Shown here one piece after another: positions 1 through 11,746 of a stretch of DNA of 64,000 nucleotides. Source of the DNA: Pholis gunnellus (lineage: Eukaryota; Chordata; Actinopteri; Perciformes; Pholidae); the NCBI GenBank assembly GCA_910591455.2, contig OU342809.1, positions 16,850,059 to 16,914,058 of the forward strand, written 5' to 3'. The stretch's first letter is position 1. Each line of letters opens with the position of its first letter. The notes beneath the pieces were generated by a model. It searched no databases and was not told the DNA's origin. It was given only the letters and a program-made list of their open reading frames with translations. Both the position numbers and the translations under genes were made by a program.

Positions 1-3000
1 TCACGCTGATATGCACATCTCCATACATCTGGTCAAAAGAATGAGACTGAATTCCTTCCACTGTCTGGCTAAGCTCCAGCCAGATGCTGAAAAAGCTAAA
101 TGTTTTTCATTAGTGGTTGCTTAAACTGGTTTGAAATGTGAAGAGGGCGGGGAGGAGCGGAGAAAGAAGATGCATGTAAACCGCAGCACTCCGCCCTCAC
201 ACACACGGAACATTCATTCCGATGTGATGTGATATGATGAGCGCAAGCACTTCACGCAGCTCGCCCATTGAACTCGAAGCTGCTAAATGTTTCGCTGAAA
301 CGTTCGGAGGATATTCAACCACCATCTCTAATCTTAACTGGCCGTGTGACCCAACACCAGAGCTGGGGCAAAACCATATCACACGGTGCATTTCATCAGA
401 ACAAAATAAAAAAGGCTTTGAATGTCATGACTTACCTAATAATGATCAGATGCTCTTAAGCTCTCCCTTTAGCCAATTTAAAGGCGATCCTCGCCACAAA
501 GCACTGAGCACGCTTGAGTCAATAAGCCAGTTAGCAAGGAAAGTAAAAAGAATTCTTGACTTATTTAATAGGGGATTTGGTGTGGCAGGTCAGGGGGTGT
601 AATCCCGGAGATTGGACACTGATTCTTTAATCGACTGACTCGACAGTACATCTCCTTCCTCCCCTCCCTGATTTTGTCTTGTAAGAGGGTCTCCCTTGTG
701 TAGCACTGAATATCAATCGCCCATTGCCCCCCCCCCCCCTCTCAATTTCTGCTCGATGGAAGACAGATGGAGATGGAGAGTACAGTGCTTCAATAAACTA
801 AGCATCCTGCTTTTCTCTCACGGCTAAGAGAGAGCAATGCAGCATCCATTAACAATGTCTCATTCATTAGCAAATAGAAACCGCCCCAGTCATTGCTAAA
901 AATAAAGAAAACAAAACATTAGGAAATTGGCAAAGGCAGGCTAATGAAACCACAGTGACCGTTGGAAAAAGGGGCGGCAGTTTGGCGGCTGTGTGCCTTG
1001 CTCGGGTCTCAGCGGTGCATGCGGTGGATCTCTTATGGCAGCCACAGCTTCGGTCAGATTGTGCAGAGGCATGCTTATTTTTCTGCTGCCTGCCTCTGAG
1101 AAAGCCGGTGTCTGTCTTAGACAAAGCCATGAGGGTGATTGCAGTTGCTTTAAAAAACTGCATCATCCTAGAAACACTGTGGTAGGGGATTACACTGCGT
1201 AACCTCTCACATTCAACAACAGCAACCATCTGCCTGCTAAAAGAAGCCAAGAAAGTAGAGTCTGCTGACAATAAGGTCCGTTTTGTGCAATTTGTGCACT
1301 ATTCCAAAGCGTTACTTGAGATAAGTGCTGAGATAAGTGCTGACGAGATTGTGTTTCTGTCACCAGTAGTTAAAAGAAATGTCTTATCTGTCTCTGGAGT
1401 ATATATTGTAATGGTACATCCTCAACTGCAATCTTATACCGCAGGCCAAATTGTAGTGTTCCAAGTAGAGAACAGCAAATGCTGGGCTTCTTGAACAGAT
1501 GACTACATCACAGTTCCTGGATTCAAGGCAGGTATCGACAGTTCAGTGTGCACACGTGCTCACCACCAGAATACTAATTCAAGTCATTATACCTCCCGCT
1601 TACGATCTGCTCCACGCTAAACATACAGACGCACACGTGTCCAAAGGACACTCACTCTTGCACAGATGTCTTCATCATGAGGGGATAAATTCATCCCTAT
1701 AGATCTCGCCTGCCCTCTCCCTGAATCCCAGAGGATGAGAAATTGTCAGGCCCTGTGAAATAATCGTAGCTTTCAACGCTAATGGAAGCCCTGCACATTA
1801 ATTATTCAGTCCAGGAAACAGAGTGCTGCAAAGTGTCAAGGGACCTATGAGTTATTGCTCAGCGTGAACTAACCTTACCGCGAGGGAAGTGACAGAAGCC
1901 CACTGAACTTTCTCCTCCTCTGCCTCCCCCCCCGTCGATTTATCTCTCCTTTGCGTCCCTCTGTCCATCTGCAGGGTTCTGGCAGGCACCAGACAGAGAA
2001 CCCGAGATTGCGTCACAGCTGTGGCGTGGTCAGACGACCAGTGATGGGTGTAGTGTGACGCTGCGGACAGAATGACAGACGGTCTGGCCTCTCTTGTGTC
2101 ACTGCAGCGCTTGACCACGGACGGCCATGAGTGGTGGAGAAAGGTTTTCCCTGTGTTACGGCCCTCCTGGGACTGCTGGGGGATTTACGAGGAAAGCATG
2201 AAGGAGGAATGTGTGTGTGTGGGGGGGAGCTAGGTTCGCTGACCTGCAGATAACACATGGCAAGAAACAGATAGGTTTGATATGTGAACATGCCCGCACT
2301 TGTGCTCAGGGTAAAGGGACACCGAGAGCCAGTAAATACAGTCACTCCACACTCCTAAAGAGCAACACACATCAGACAGAATTCCAGCAATGCACTTAAG
2401 CCGTCTTCATTTCCTATGTCTAGACCTCGGAAGTCTTGCTGATACTCAACTTTAAAGTGAAAGTGAATCAGAGCTCCAGAGAAAAGCAGAGAGATAACAT
2501 GCCACAATGATGTACAGCACACATTCATCCAAACTTAAAACACTTGAAAGTATCCTTTCTATGCCCATCTATACTTGTATAGCCTATTTAGTGAGTCTGT
2601 TTAGTATCCTTAACTATCTGCATTTCTGGGACACTGTGTGCAATTTGCAAAGGCTAATTTGTTTTTAACAGCTCTTAAAACCAGATGGAAAAACCCCACC
2701 TCCACAAGGACCCACTCTTTTGTCTACCATAGAGAAACACGCTCGGCCGTGCACCACTACACAAACCATTTCTTGAGATTCTAGGACTTGAAAATGCTTC
2801 TCTACTCGTGCGCGACCCGAGGATTTTTTTTTCCGTTCCTTCTGCACTGCTACTGCTGTCAATCGGCTTTGCAGAATCAAACACAGGCAGGGAATTGAAC
2901 AAATTATTCAGCTGATGGCAAAAAACAAAACAAAGAGAGACATCCATGTTTGCAAAGCACAAGTGAGGGCTACATGAGCAATATGACCACATCAGAATCA

Positions 3001-4559
3001 ATTCACCTGCCTGTCGGCCAGAAGTTCTTTCCCCATCTATTCCTAAGAGTTCGGTATGTTTCCCTTCAGGCTTTGAATATCAGCATGAAGATAACAGAGC
3101 GCCACGAAGCTCCAGGCGCTTAAAGCATACATTAGCAGACCTCTAATTTACCGAGTGTAATTGAGTATTCTCATCTGCGGCCATCTTTTCGACTCAGGCA
3201 ATTTAGTATGCCGGCATGTTGCTATAAAAATGACCCAATTAATTTGATTAGCAAACTAACGTTCAAGATACAGAGTTCACCAACATGACTCGAATGGTAA
3301 AGAGTTGTGGGGATGCTAATGAGGAATAAGTAAATGAGGGAGATGTGTATAGAGGAGTTTGTGTGTTATATTTGGTTGAACAAAAGCCTTGGACAAGGAT
3401 GAAACAAGCAGGAGTTGACTTTATTGAGTAAGGCTATGATCAAATACTAAGCAGAGATGTATGTCTTCATGGATACGAAACACGAGTGTGAACTATTTAA
3501 AAACAAGGTATTTGTATCAATCATGAGTGAGCAAACTCCATTTGCTGCTGAAGATGCTGAGATACGGAGGAAAGCTGTGTAAAAAGCTTGTAAGTGAACC
3601 ATGTGTTATGTTTTTTTTCACGTATAGGATAATTTTGAATAGAATTGGAGATAATACAGGGAAGGAAGGAAATGTCTTTGTACCCATAGGTCTAAATGAT
3701 ACAGTGTTAGAAATACACTTAAATGATTGTTATCTGCAAGCACAAAATGTGTCATGTTGTAGATTACTTAAAATGTCTCTTTTTTCAGCAATTTGTGGAA
3801 TGGGAGGAACAGCCAGATTGCTGCAAGTTCTAAAGCTGTTACTGTACAGTGTTGTCTGTAAGTTTCTATCCAGTCACGCATCTTTAGTGTTTAGTCTCCA
3901 GCACACTGGCTTTAAAAAAAAACAATGGCAGTGAAATGTAAGTGCTTATAATAACATTTGAGGGTGTTAATGCTACACTAAATACAGTAATCACATTTAA
4001 TATTTGATTGCGTTGATTTCCATTCAATGAGAGGTCAACAAGCTATCTTTTCCTCGTGCTTGTTTCAGGAGTTCCTTCAGTCGGGTTATATCAGCTGTGA
4101 ATTATATGATAGATGTCAGGTGACTAACTTGGCTAGTCTGGAACATGGTATAATTAGGGCATAAATGGTTGCCTTGTCTGTATGTTTTGGATGATTGTCC
4201 TAAACTGGAGATGAAAAAAGAACAATTATGTCCAACAGTCTTCGCCCAATATGGATGTGAACACCCCAAAACAGTTATTTCGTATCCAATGTAATAGAGT
4301 ACAGAGCCAGACCAAAATGAAAAGGTGCTGATTCTAAGTGCTATCTGTGATCTGCAATGACCGCAAGGTCCATGAATTAGAAATAGAAGAAAAGGGTGGG
4401 CGAATGTTTTGCACAAATTTGGGCAAACTGGGATCAGGCATCCATTCCTGCCTGCTTTTGCCCAGCTGACATGATATTGCGTTGGTACACAGGCACAGAA
4501 TGTAATTTGTTTAAAACAGTGACATTATTTCCAAAGTATTTCCGCCCTGGGTATCAATT
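1..4559. other. Upstream non-coding region, no gene recognised
   Basis: No reading frame here looks like a known protein and none combines length with splice signals. The longest plus-strand frame is 122 codons at 234-602; it has no recognisable domain. The segment holds a 13-base C run (727-739), a G-rich patch near 2219-2228 and AT-rich stretches, notably 3121-3260, which carries several TAATT/ATTA-type homeodomain cores. In human the next gene upstream of FJX1 is PAMR1 on the opposite strand; I see no PAMR1 exon here. Regulatory function is only inferred from position next to a developmental gene. Confidence 0.5.
727..739. repeat. Poly-C run (13 C)
   Basis: Uninterrupted homopolymer of 13 C, read directly. 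Such runs are prone to sequencing length error. Confidence 0.95.
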
Positions 4560-5163
4560 ATCATAATGGCTGCCTTTGCCAATGCCACGCAATCCTCTCA
4601 CATCACACGCACACACGCACACACACACCGCGGTGCGGTACACTTGCTCCTCTCCTCTCTGAACCCCCCCTTCCCATGATCCGCCCACCACCTCGGGACT
4701 GGAGTCACGTGTCTCGCCGCCCAGTGTCTCTCTCCGCGAGCCGACACCACCACAAATCAAACTCACCCAGCGCCCGGTGGAGAGAGAAAAGAGGATGAGA
4801 GACGGAGAGGTGCAGGCGGACAGAGAGCACCTACGACGCCAGTGGGTTATAATGGAGACTGCTCAATAGAAGCTTTCCGCGGTGGTGATCCGAAATGAGA
4901 CGTTTCCCGCAGAGGAGGGGTGTAACGAGGCATCTGAACAGGACGACAGATGAGATTCACACAGTTTCGGAGACTCTCTTCTTCCGGTGATCTCAAACAG
5001 TCCGCCCTGTGAGCCGCTGGGGGGGGGGGGTGTACGGGACAAGGGGGCGCACGGCTAACCGCCGCTCCAGCTCAACAGTGGATTGAAGAAAATTAATTCT
5101 TGCCGTCTTAATTCAACCTGCAGGAGCTCTGTGGGTCCCCGAGGGGGAAGAGTGGTCTTCACC
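4560..5163 (+). promoter_or_regulatory. fjx1: Inferred promoter and 5' leader of fjx1
   Basis: The 600 bases before the FJX1 start codon are richer in G+C and CpG than the flanks, contain an AC-rich patch near 4607-4628, a purine-rich stretch near 4780-4815 and a 12-base G run at 5019-5030. No canonical TATA box is obvious at a sensible distance, which fits a CpG-type promoter. The transcription start cannot be fixed from sequence. The frame stays open from 5083 to the ATG but no in-frame ATG occurs there, so this stretch is best read as 5' UTR. Confidence 0.45.
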
Positions 5164-6447
5164 ATGAGGGCTTTTTCAGCAAACTTGTTCGCCCTCCTTT
5201 TCCTGTGCGCCCTTGCAAGTGTTTTCTACGTGTGGAGCGCACTGGAGAACCGTTTGGAGCGACACAAACGTGGGTTCCCAGTACCGGGCGGAGGCTCTTC
5301 CCACCATGGTCTCCCAGCGGACCTCTCCGCCAAAACTTTCCGGGCATTGCTCGCTGTCCCGGCGGCACAGAGACCGCACTTGGGGGGCAGACTTGAGGCT
5401 CCCAACCTCACTGATCAAACTGCCTCCACAGGAACTCGAGATTACCATATGAATGGGGATAACAAGAGGTCAGCGCTGCGGGAGGGCCCGGTCAAGTTGG
5501 GCTCCCCGGTGGAGGATGGGATATTTTGGAGTGAACGTCTGGAGGGTCTCCTCCCCGCGGGCTTCACGGAGGAATATGCCCGGGCTTGGCGAGAGAGAGC
5601 CAGGACGCACCGAATAGTGAAGCTGGAGCCCGGATGCGGCAGGATATCGAATCAGCTCGCCACTTTTGCAGACGGGACGAAAGCGTGTGTGCGTTACGGG
5701 ATAAACGCGGATCAGGTGCAAGGGGAAACTTTGACTTATTACCTCGCCAGCTTGCTGGGCATCACAAACCTGCCTCCTCTAATACTGTCCCAGCTGAACG
5801 GTGACGGTGAGCAATGGGCGGCTGTGAGGACGCGGATCGGTGGATTACAGTGGAGTGACCGAGCCGTGGTTTCTCTCACCGAGTGGGTCTCCAACCTGAC
5901 CGGGGTGGTCACACCGGCGCCGCTCAGGCAGGAGAGCGGCGGGCTGCATCCCGTGCTCGCGGAGCTCTGGAGCAAGACGACGGCGGAGCTCCTGGAGCTG
6001 ATGCAGTGGACCGACCTGATCATGTTCGACTACCTGACTGCGAACTTCGACAGACTCGTCAGCAATCTGTTCAGCCTGCAGTGGGACTCTCGCGTCATGG
6101 AGAGGGACACCAACAACCTCCTGAAAACACCCCGCGGTGACCTTGTGTTCATAGACAACGAGGCCGGGCTTGTGCACGGCTTTCGGGTGTTACACATGTG
6201 GGAGAAGTATCACAATACGGTGCTGGGGTCCGTGTGCGTGTTCAGAAAAAGGACCGTGCAGCGCGTGGCGGAGCTGCACAGGCGCAAAGACGCCAGGACA
6301 AGGCTTCTGGAGCTCTACAGAGACAGCGAGCCATTGTCTCTGGAACTGGGATTTCTCTCGGACGAGCACGCTGGCGTTCTCCAGGACAGGATAGACAGAT
6401 TACACAGACACATTTTGCATTGCAAAGGAAAGTACGGCCAGCTGTGA
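5164..6447 (+). CDS. fjx1: Four-jointed box kinase 1 (FJX1), single-exon gene
   Basis: Encodes 427 residues, close to human FJX1 (437). It is the vertebrate relative of Drosophila Four-jointed, a Golgi type II membrane kinase that phosphorylates extracellular cadherin domains of Fat and Dachsous to tune planar polarity and growth. A short cytoplasmic start is followed by a hydrophobic signal-anchor at about residues 7-26, then a variable stem, then a conserved kinase-like domain from about residue 115 to the end. Visible motifs are GCGRISNQLATFADGTKACV with candidate nucleotide-binding Lys173, the FDYLTANFD block with Asp289 and Asn294 as likely catalytic pair, and the FIDNEAG block with the Asp331-Asn332-Glu333 motif that is essential in the fly enzyme. 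NLT glycosylation sequons occur in the stem and in the domain (VSNLTGV). The start at 5164 has A at -3 and puts the anchor at the N-terminus. There is no intron, as in other vertebrates. The reading frame is intact and family assignment is secure. Confidence 0.96.
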   Translation: MRAFSANLFALLFLCALASVFYVWSALENRLERHKRGFPVPGGGSSHHGLPADLSAKTFRALLAVPAAQRPHLGGRLEAPNLTDQTASTGTRDYHMNGDNKRSALREGPVKLGSPVEDGIFWSERLEGLLPAGFTEEYARAWRERARTHRIVKLEPGCGRISNQLATFADGTKACVRYGINADQVQGETLTYYLASLLGITNLPPLILSQLNGDGEQWAAVRTRIGGLQWSDRAVVSLTEWVSNLTGVVTPAPLRQESGGLHPVLAELWSKTTAELLELMQWTDLIMFDYLTANFDRLVSNLFSLQWDSRVMERDTNNLLKTPRGDLVFIDNEAGLVHGFRVLHMWEKYHNTVLGSVCVFRKRTVQRVAELHRRKDARTRLLELYRDSEPLSLELGFLSDEHAGVLQDRIDRLHRHILHCKGKYGQL

Positions 6448-7150
6448 ACCCTCAGCGGGCACAGGTGACGGATTTGTTGTTGGCACGGTCTAAACGGGCT
6501 CTGCAAACGCGATTGGCACACCTGTGCTAAACTGGTGCGCAATACACTAACTGTCTTGAATACCCAGTTGAACTACCTCTTGTGGATAGAATGCGATGTC
6601 TACTTTATAAATAAGTACATTTGACACATGTTTATAAGCTCCCTGCTGCGATTTCCACTGTATGCCTCACAGAGAGGAATTATGAAGGCTAGTCTCTCTC
6701 CTGTCTTACTTCACCCCACTAATGCTCACCGAATAGGATTAAATATAAAGAGTAGTATGTTGTGACCAGGGTATCATAACGCAGCCCGTCCCTGTGTAAT
6801 TTGGGTGCTTGCCTTGTGTTCAGCAATCCTAATGATAAACTCCTAAGCCTTAACATAAGTTGACTCTTGAGTTCTGTATTTCTGTTGACATCTGGCTCGC
6901 TTTATATATAAAATTGTTTGCACAGTACAATGTCATAGCAGCACCTGCACTCCTGTAATTGTGTTTGAATTGCATATTCAGCCTTAAAGTCACAGGTGTA
7001 CCATGCCACCTTGTACATGTTGTAAGTACGTTGTAAATATTGTCTGCCAACCTGTTTTGGAAATGTGATGCTCCACTAATTTAACGTGCATTGTAACATT
7101 CCAAAATCTCTTGTCCTTTTTGATAAATACACTGTAATTTAATTTAACTG
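6448..7150 (+). other. fjx1: Inferred 3' UTR of fjx1
   Basis: AT-rich sequence directly after the stop, without a continuing reading frame. Possible polyadenylation hexamers are ATTAAA at 6738-6743 and the GATAAA variant at 7122-7127, the latter followed by a TG-rich stretch (GTGTTTTGTTATG near 7160), as expected of a downstream element. No canonical AATAAA was seen close by. The end is therefore an estimate. Confidence 0.45.
7032..7039 (+). promoter_or_regulatory. Pumilio-type element TGTAAATA in the inferred fjx1 3' UTR
   Basis: The octamer TGTAAATA matches the Pumilio response element consensus TGTANATA. It sits shortly before the proposed poly(A) site. An 8-mer occurs by chance often, so function is a guess. 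Confidence 0.3.
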
Positions 7151-10100
7151 CTGTCAAACTGTGTTTTGTTATGCAGTTTGTACTTAACTGCCTTATTAGA
7201 GTGCATCAAATATGTATCTACTCATGCCTCTGCATAGTAGGCCACCTCCTGCCTCTGTACTTGCCCATTACAGTGCTCTCATTGTGCTGTGGACATATCT
7301 TGTGCTGGCACACTGTTCCCCAGGAGCCATTCTGTCAGCCACTCGCACGCTACAACAGGAATCTCTAATCCCCTATATAATCTCACCCAGAATGATAAAG
7401 TGAAGGAGACAACTGACATCATTTGACGTGCTTCGAAAAGGACTGTCAAAATGGAGTGCTTTTCACAACCAGAAGACAGATTGCAGTATATTTGTCAGTC
7501 TAGAAATATTAAATGGTCAACCTATACGGCCAAGGCTGGAAGGTTTATTGGTTCAATCTGTTCAGCTAAAAAGTAAGAAAACTCCCTTTTGTGTGTGCAT
7601 GTGCTGCTGAGAGACCAAGCCCACAATTAATGAGCGCTCAGCTCTCAGAGGAGAGCCTTGTTTACAGCTTTTCAAAGGTTGAATTTCTAAGGAGAAAAAG
7701 TATATCATGCCTGGAGGCCAGCTGCATTATTGTTTGCCTTATGCTGTATGCTTTCACTTCACATAACCACATCTTTCTTTAATTTGACCCTTTTGGAAGG
7801 CATCCTCTCCTTATTAGTTCCACTGCGGGTGCAGCTCTGTGTCTGATTTCTGCTTCTAGACTTCAGAGGGAAAGCCAACGATCGAACTTTTGAAGGCCTA
7901 ATTCTTTCCAGCCTCTCACTGTTCTGCACCTCATCTGGTTTCTTTTACAACTTTTTTTTATGTATGGCCAACTCCGGGGCACACCACAACTGTTAGTACA
8001 TCTCCATAGAGAAGGCTGAGTGCATCTTGTTCAAATAGTGGCGCGATTTGTACTCGCACCTCATTTCATGGCTTAGTGAATTATGTCTCTCCTTGCTAGG
8101 TCACTGCGTAAGTGGCAGAGAAGCAGCGGTGGCTTAAGCAGGTGTAACCGGAGGCTTTTCCCAGGCCAACCGCCTGCTGCAGCTCTAATAGGGACTTGGG
8201 GATCAATATGTGTACTGGCTGTTGTATAGGGGGAAGCGGGTCATGTTAATGTGCTGGGTGTAGGGTTAGCATGTTAGCGTGTGTCGTTCAGAGGGGGGAC
8301 AGGGGTTGCAGCTGGGCTCTGAGCATGTCTGTTAATGCTAAACTCTGCAAAGAGATTTACGACAGGCTGCAGACACCAGGGATTAGACACAACGCTGAAC
8401 TGAGGTCTGCAGGTCTAAAGCAGACTCACGACCCATCCTGCTTTCAGTATTTCAGCCACATCTCGCTCTTCCTGCCACATCTGTCTTCACTGTTAACATC
8501 ACTTTCAACTTCATTTGTTAGCTAAATGGAAGATGAAAGTTTAATTTCCCTAATGAGGTTTTTTTTTGGGGGGGGGAGAGGTGGGCGTGGGGTTATTTAT
8601 TTGCAAAGGAAAGCAATTTTTTATCCAGGGACCATGCCAGCTGTAATCACACTAATGGTGGATATCAAAGGGGTTGTTGAATCCCCATTTTAACTGTTCA
8701 CATATGTGCCTCCCTCCCTTTCTCCGCCTGGCTTATTTCAGATCACCAAACAACCCCCCCCCCCGACCCCTCCTCCTCTTTATTCTTTCACCCAGAGGCA
8801 ACAAAACCTTAATGCACATAACTTGGTACTTGGCGCGTTATAACTTGACATAACGTGACATGGTCAAATGAGTGCAGCTTGTCCTAGCTTGTGGCACCGG
8901 CACAGTAGGTTATTATTTAGTAGGCCTATATGGCAGTTAGTCATGCCTTTATACGTGCCAGTGTTGTGTGGTTCCATCCAGATGTGCTTGTTTTCTGTGT
9001 CAGTAAGCCGAATCACAGGCTCAGACAGTCATACCAACCAGGGGCCCACAGCAGGCCCGGGCACAGACCCCAGGTACTCAAGCAGTTATTTTTCTTTGTG
9101 CACATTGCAAACATTCCAGAGGAACTGAGGGAGGATCATCTCCATGGACACACAGACGCACACAGACACTTCTCAGACAGGCGAGTGGAAGGAGTCCCAG
9201 CTAAGTACATAAACCGTTATTAAAGTTGGCTGAGATCCTATCTCTTTCTTTTCTTTTTTAAACCACCTTCTCAAATAAAGTTATTTCACATTGATGCAAC
9301 ATTTTAAAGGCACAAAGAGACATTTAATCTCATTACTGTTGCTTTGCTGCTAAAAAAATGAGACAAGAACCCCCTGTAAATCTGCTTGCTGTTTTTACAC
9401 TTGTTTTGTAGGCATGTGTATAAATGAGTTATAACTTTGTAATTAGGGAGCTTTAGAGATAAGTGCATTTTGTTACATTCACTCAGAGCCAAGGTCGCAG
9501 TTTCCCTCCGTTCCCACCCTTTATTCTAATAAGAACGGAAAATAATTTATTAAATTAAAATTTTTGAAAAAGTCATTATCACCCAATGACAGTTGCTTAC
9601 TACACCAAACTAATATGCATGATATAAAATATGAAGTGCTTTGGACCAAAAACTAAAATTGGGTGTTTTGCCAGACACCAGGTGACTGACTGACTTAAAC
9701 TGCCCCTTTCCCGGTGGGCCTGCCATGTGTGAATGGACGGACATTACTGGCATTCTTTTATGGCTGCAGAGCACAGGGAACTTCCTGCGCATGACTGAAT
9801 GATTTCATTATGAAACACAGCACATAGTAGAGGGAGAGTCAGTTAGTCACAGCTGAGTGGATACGGGCCATAAAGGGTAAACTGGGGGACCAGGGCAACG
9901 ACTGGAGGGGCTTTGGCTTCGGACACAGCCGGGCTTGTGGTGTGCCTGGAGAGCTGGCACAAAGCCTGGCTTTGTCCAAACCAGCGGTGAAAGCATAAGG
10001 CCAGGACCTTTGGGCATTCTTTCTCAAGACAAAGTAGAAGGTAATGAGCAACAGAGGCAGGCAGGAAAAAAAAATGGCTACACATACCTCAGCTAATAAG

Positions 10101-11738
10101 AGGAGGAAAAACAAACACGTGTTAAGTGTAGTGACCTCCTCTGTTTTCATGTCGGCATGTGTATGTCCAAATTCATTTGAGTCCAATGCATGATGTCAAT
10201 GTTTGGATTGGCTAGTTCTCCCAGTTTGTGACTATCCACAGGTGTGAGTTTTGGAATTGCGGTATGTCGTCCCATTTCATCACACGCTGCGACTTTAACA
10301 AGTGTGTCTGCCTGGAAACATCCCCAGGGACACACAGCTTTGTCAGTCTCTGCCATATGGATTTGCTTTTAAAGTCAGCTGTGATAGCACACAAGCGTTT
10401 GATAAATGAGAGTGAATACGAAATATGAAAAGCAACAGGAAGAAAGTTTAAAAAAGAGAAGGTGAAGCAATGAGTTATGTATAAGGGCGCTGGGTATGTG
10501 TGTGTGACCATGTAAAACTCGATGGCAGATTTGTCCTTTCTCGAACAAGAGATTTCCCTGAACTCTGATGGCCACTGTCTTCAGCCAATTAACTTGTGTC
10601 CTTGGATGGGAAATTGTTTTATGCAGGGCTATCGCAGTAAATCATACACAAGGGAGCAGACTCATCTGTCCAGCTGTTGTCCATTCTTTCAGGGCTTCAC
10701 TTTTTGGAAAAGATGACGTCCAACTTTTCCATCACAAAGCCCCGTTATTTCCATAGCGCTATAGTTTATTTTCTCACTCTGTGATGACTACGAGTGACTC
10801 AGATCTTCGATATAGTTCATGTTGACAGAAATATATCAGATAACGCGGACATATGACATTACTGTATTATATTCCTCGTCATCGTTCTATGTTATTATTA
10901 GATTTGGAGCAATAATATAGCCTACAGTATGTATACAAATAGGCATAGAAATCTGAACATAATCCTTTAAACTGTTTTTGAAACACGTACTGATTAACCT
11001 CAATTTGGATTCCCTCTATTTTCCTTTAATACGATTTGCTTCATGCCAGTCATGCCGTGCATAAAAATAAATCCTGATTAATTTCACCACTTAATTCCAT
11101 CCTATTTGTTATGCCTTGTCCCTCAAGCTCTGCCTCCAACATGTCAGAACATAGCCTGCACAGTCATCATGTAAAACATTTGCATTTTATGTCATAAAAA
11201 GAATAGGTCTACTGTGACATTTATAAATGATAACGGAATTCTTTTCCTTCAGGATGGGCAAAATGAAAAACTTTACCATTGCCAGAAGTAAAAGAGGCAG
11301 ATTCAGCATGTGCCCTTTCCCACCATAGCATGTCTTCAAATTCTGTTTTGTTTATCAAATCTACTCAGGCATGACATTAGCTCCCTTGTAAAGACCGTGC
11401 TGTGTTCAAATGTTTTGCCTTGCCTTCTCCTCCTTACTTCTACTGAAGTGTCACGCAGCATTTTGATTGACATGCTTGACGGGTTTTTGATAAATATTCC
11501 CCTGTTGATGCCTCGGTGCAGCCCGGGGACCTGTTTCAAGTACACGCCGTTTTGCTCATTTGCATCTGGATTCATCTCTATGTAAATGTGAATTAGTATG
11601 CTTATGGGAATGTTTTATTTTATCTTTTGCTGGCAAGGTGCACTAATGGGGAGATAATCTATCATTTTGTCGTCGGATTCTTCTTTCTCATGGCCACCTG
11701 CAACTAGCTAAGATTGTGGCCGTAATTAAGATATTTTT

Positions 11739-11746
11739 ATGCAAAT
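11739..11746 (+). promoter_or_regulatory. Octamer motif ATGCAAAT in an AT-rich candidate enhancer
   Basis: An exact POU/Oct octamer lies within 11690-11860, close to GTAATTAAG and ATGAATAATTAATA words that match homeodomain cores. The cluster is suggestive of a developmental enhancer, but short AT-rich motifs are common and no alignment was possible. Confidence 0.25.

Noticed and set aside
234..602. 122-codon frame near the window start
   Set aside because: No recognisable domain, no convincing splice context and overlapping frames on both strands; consistent with chance.
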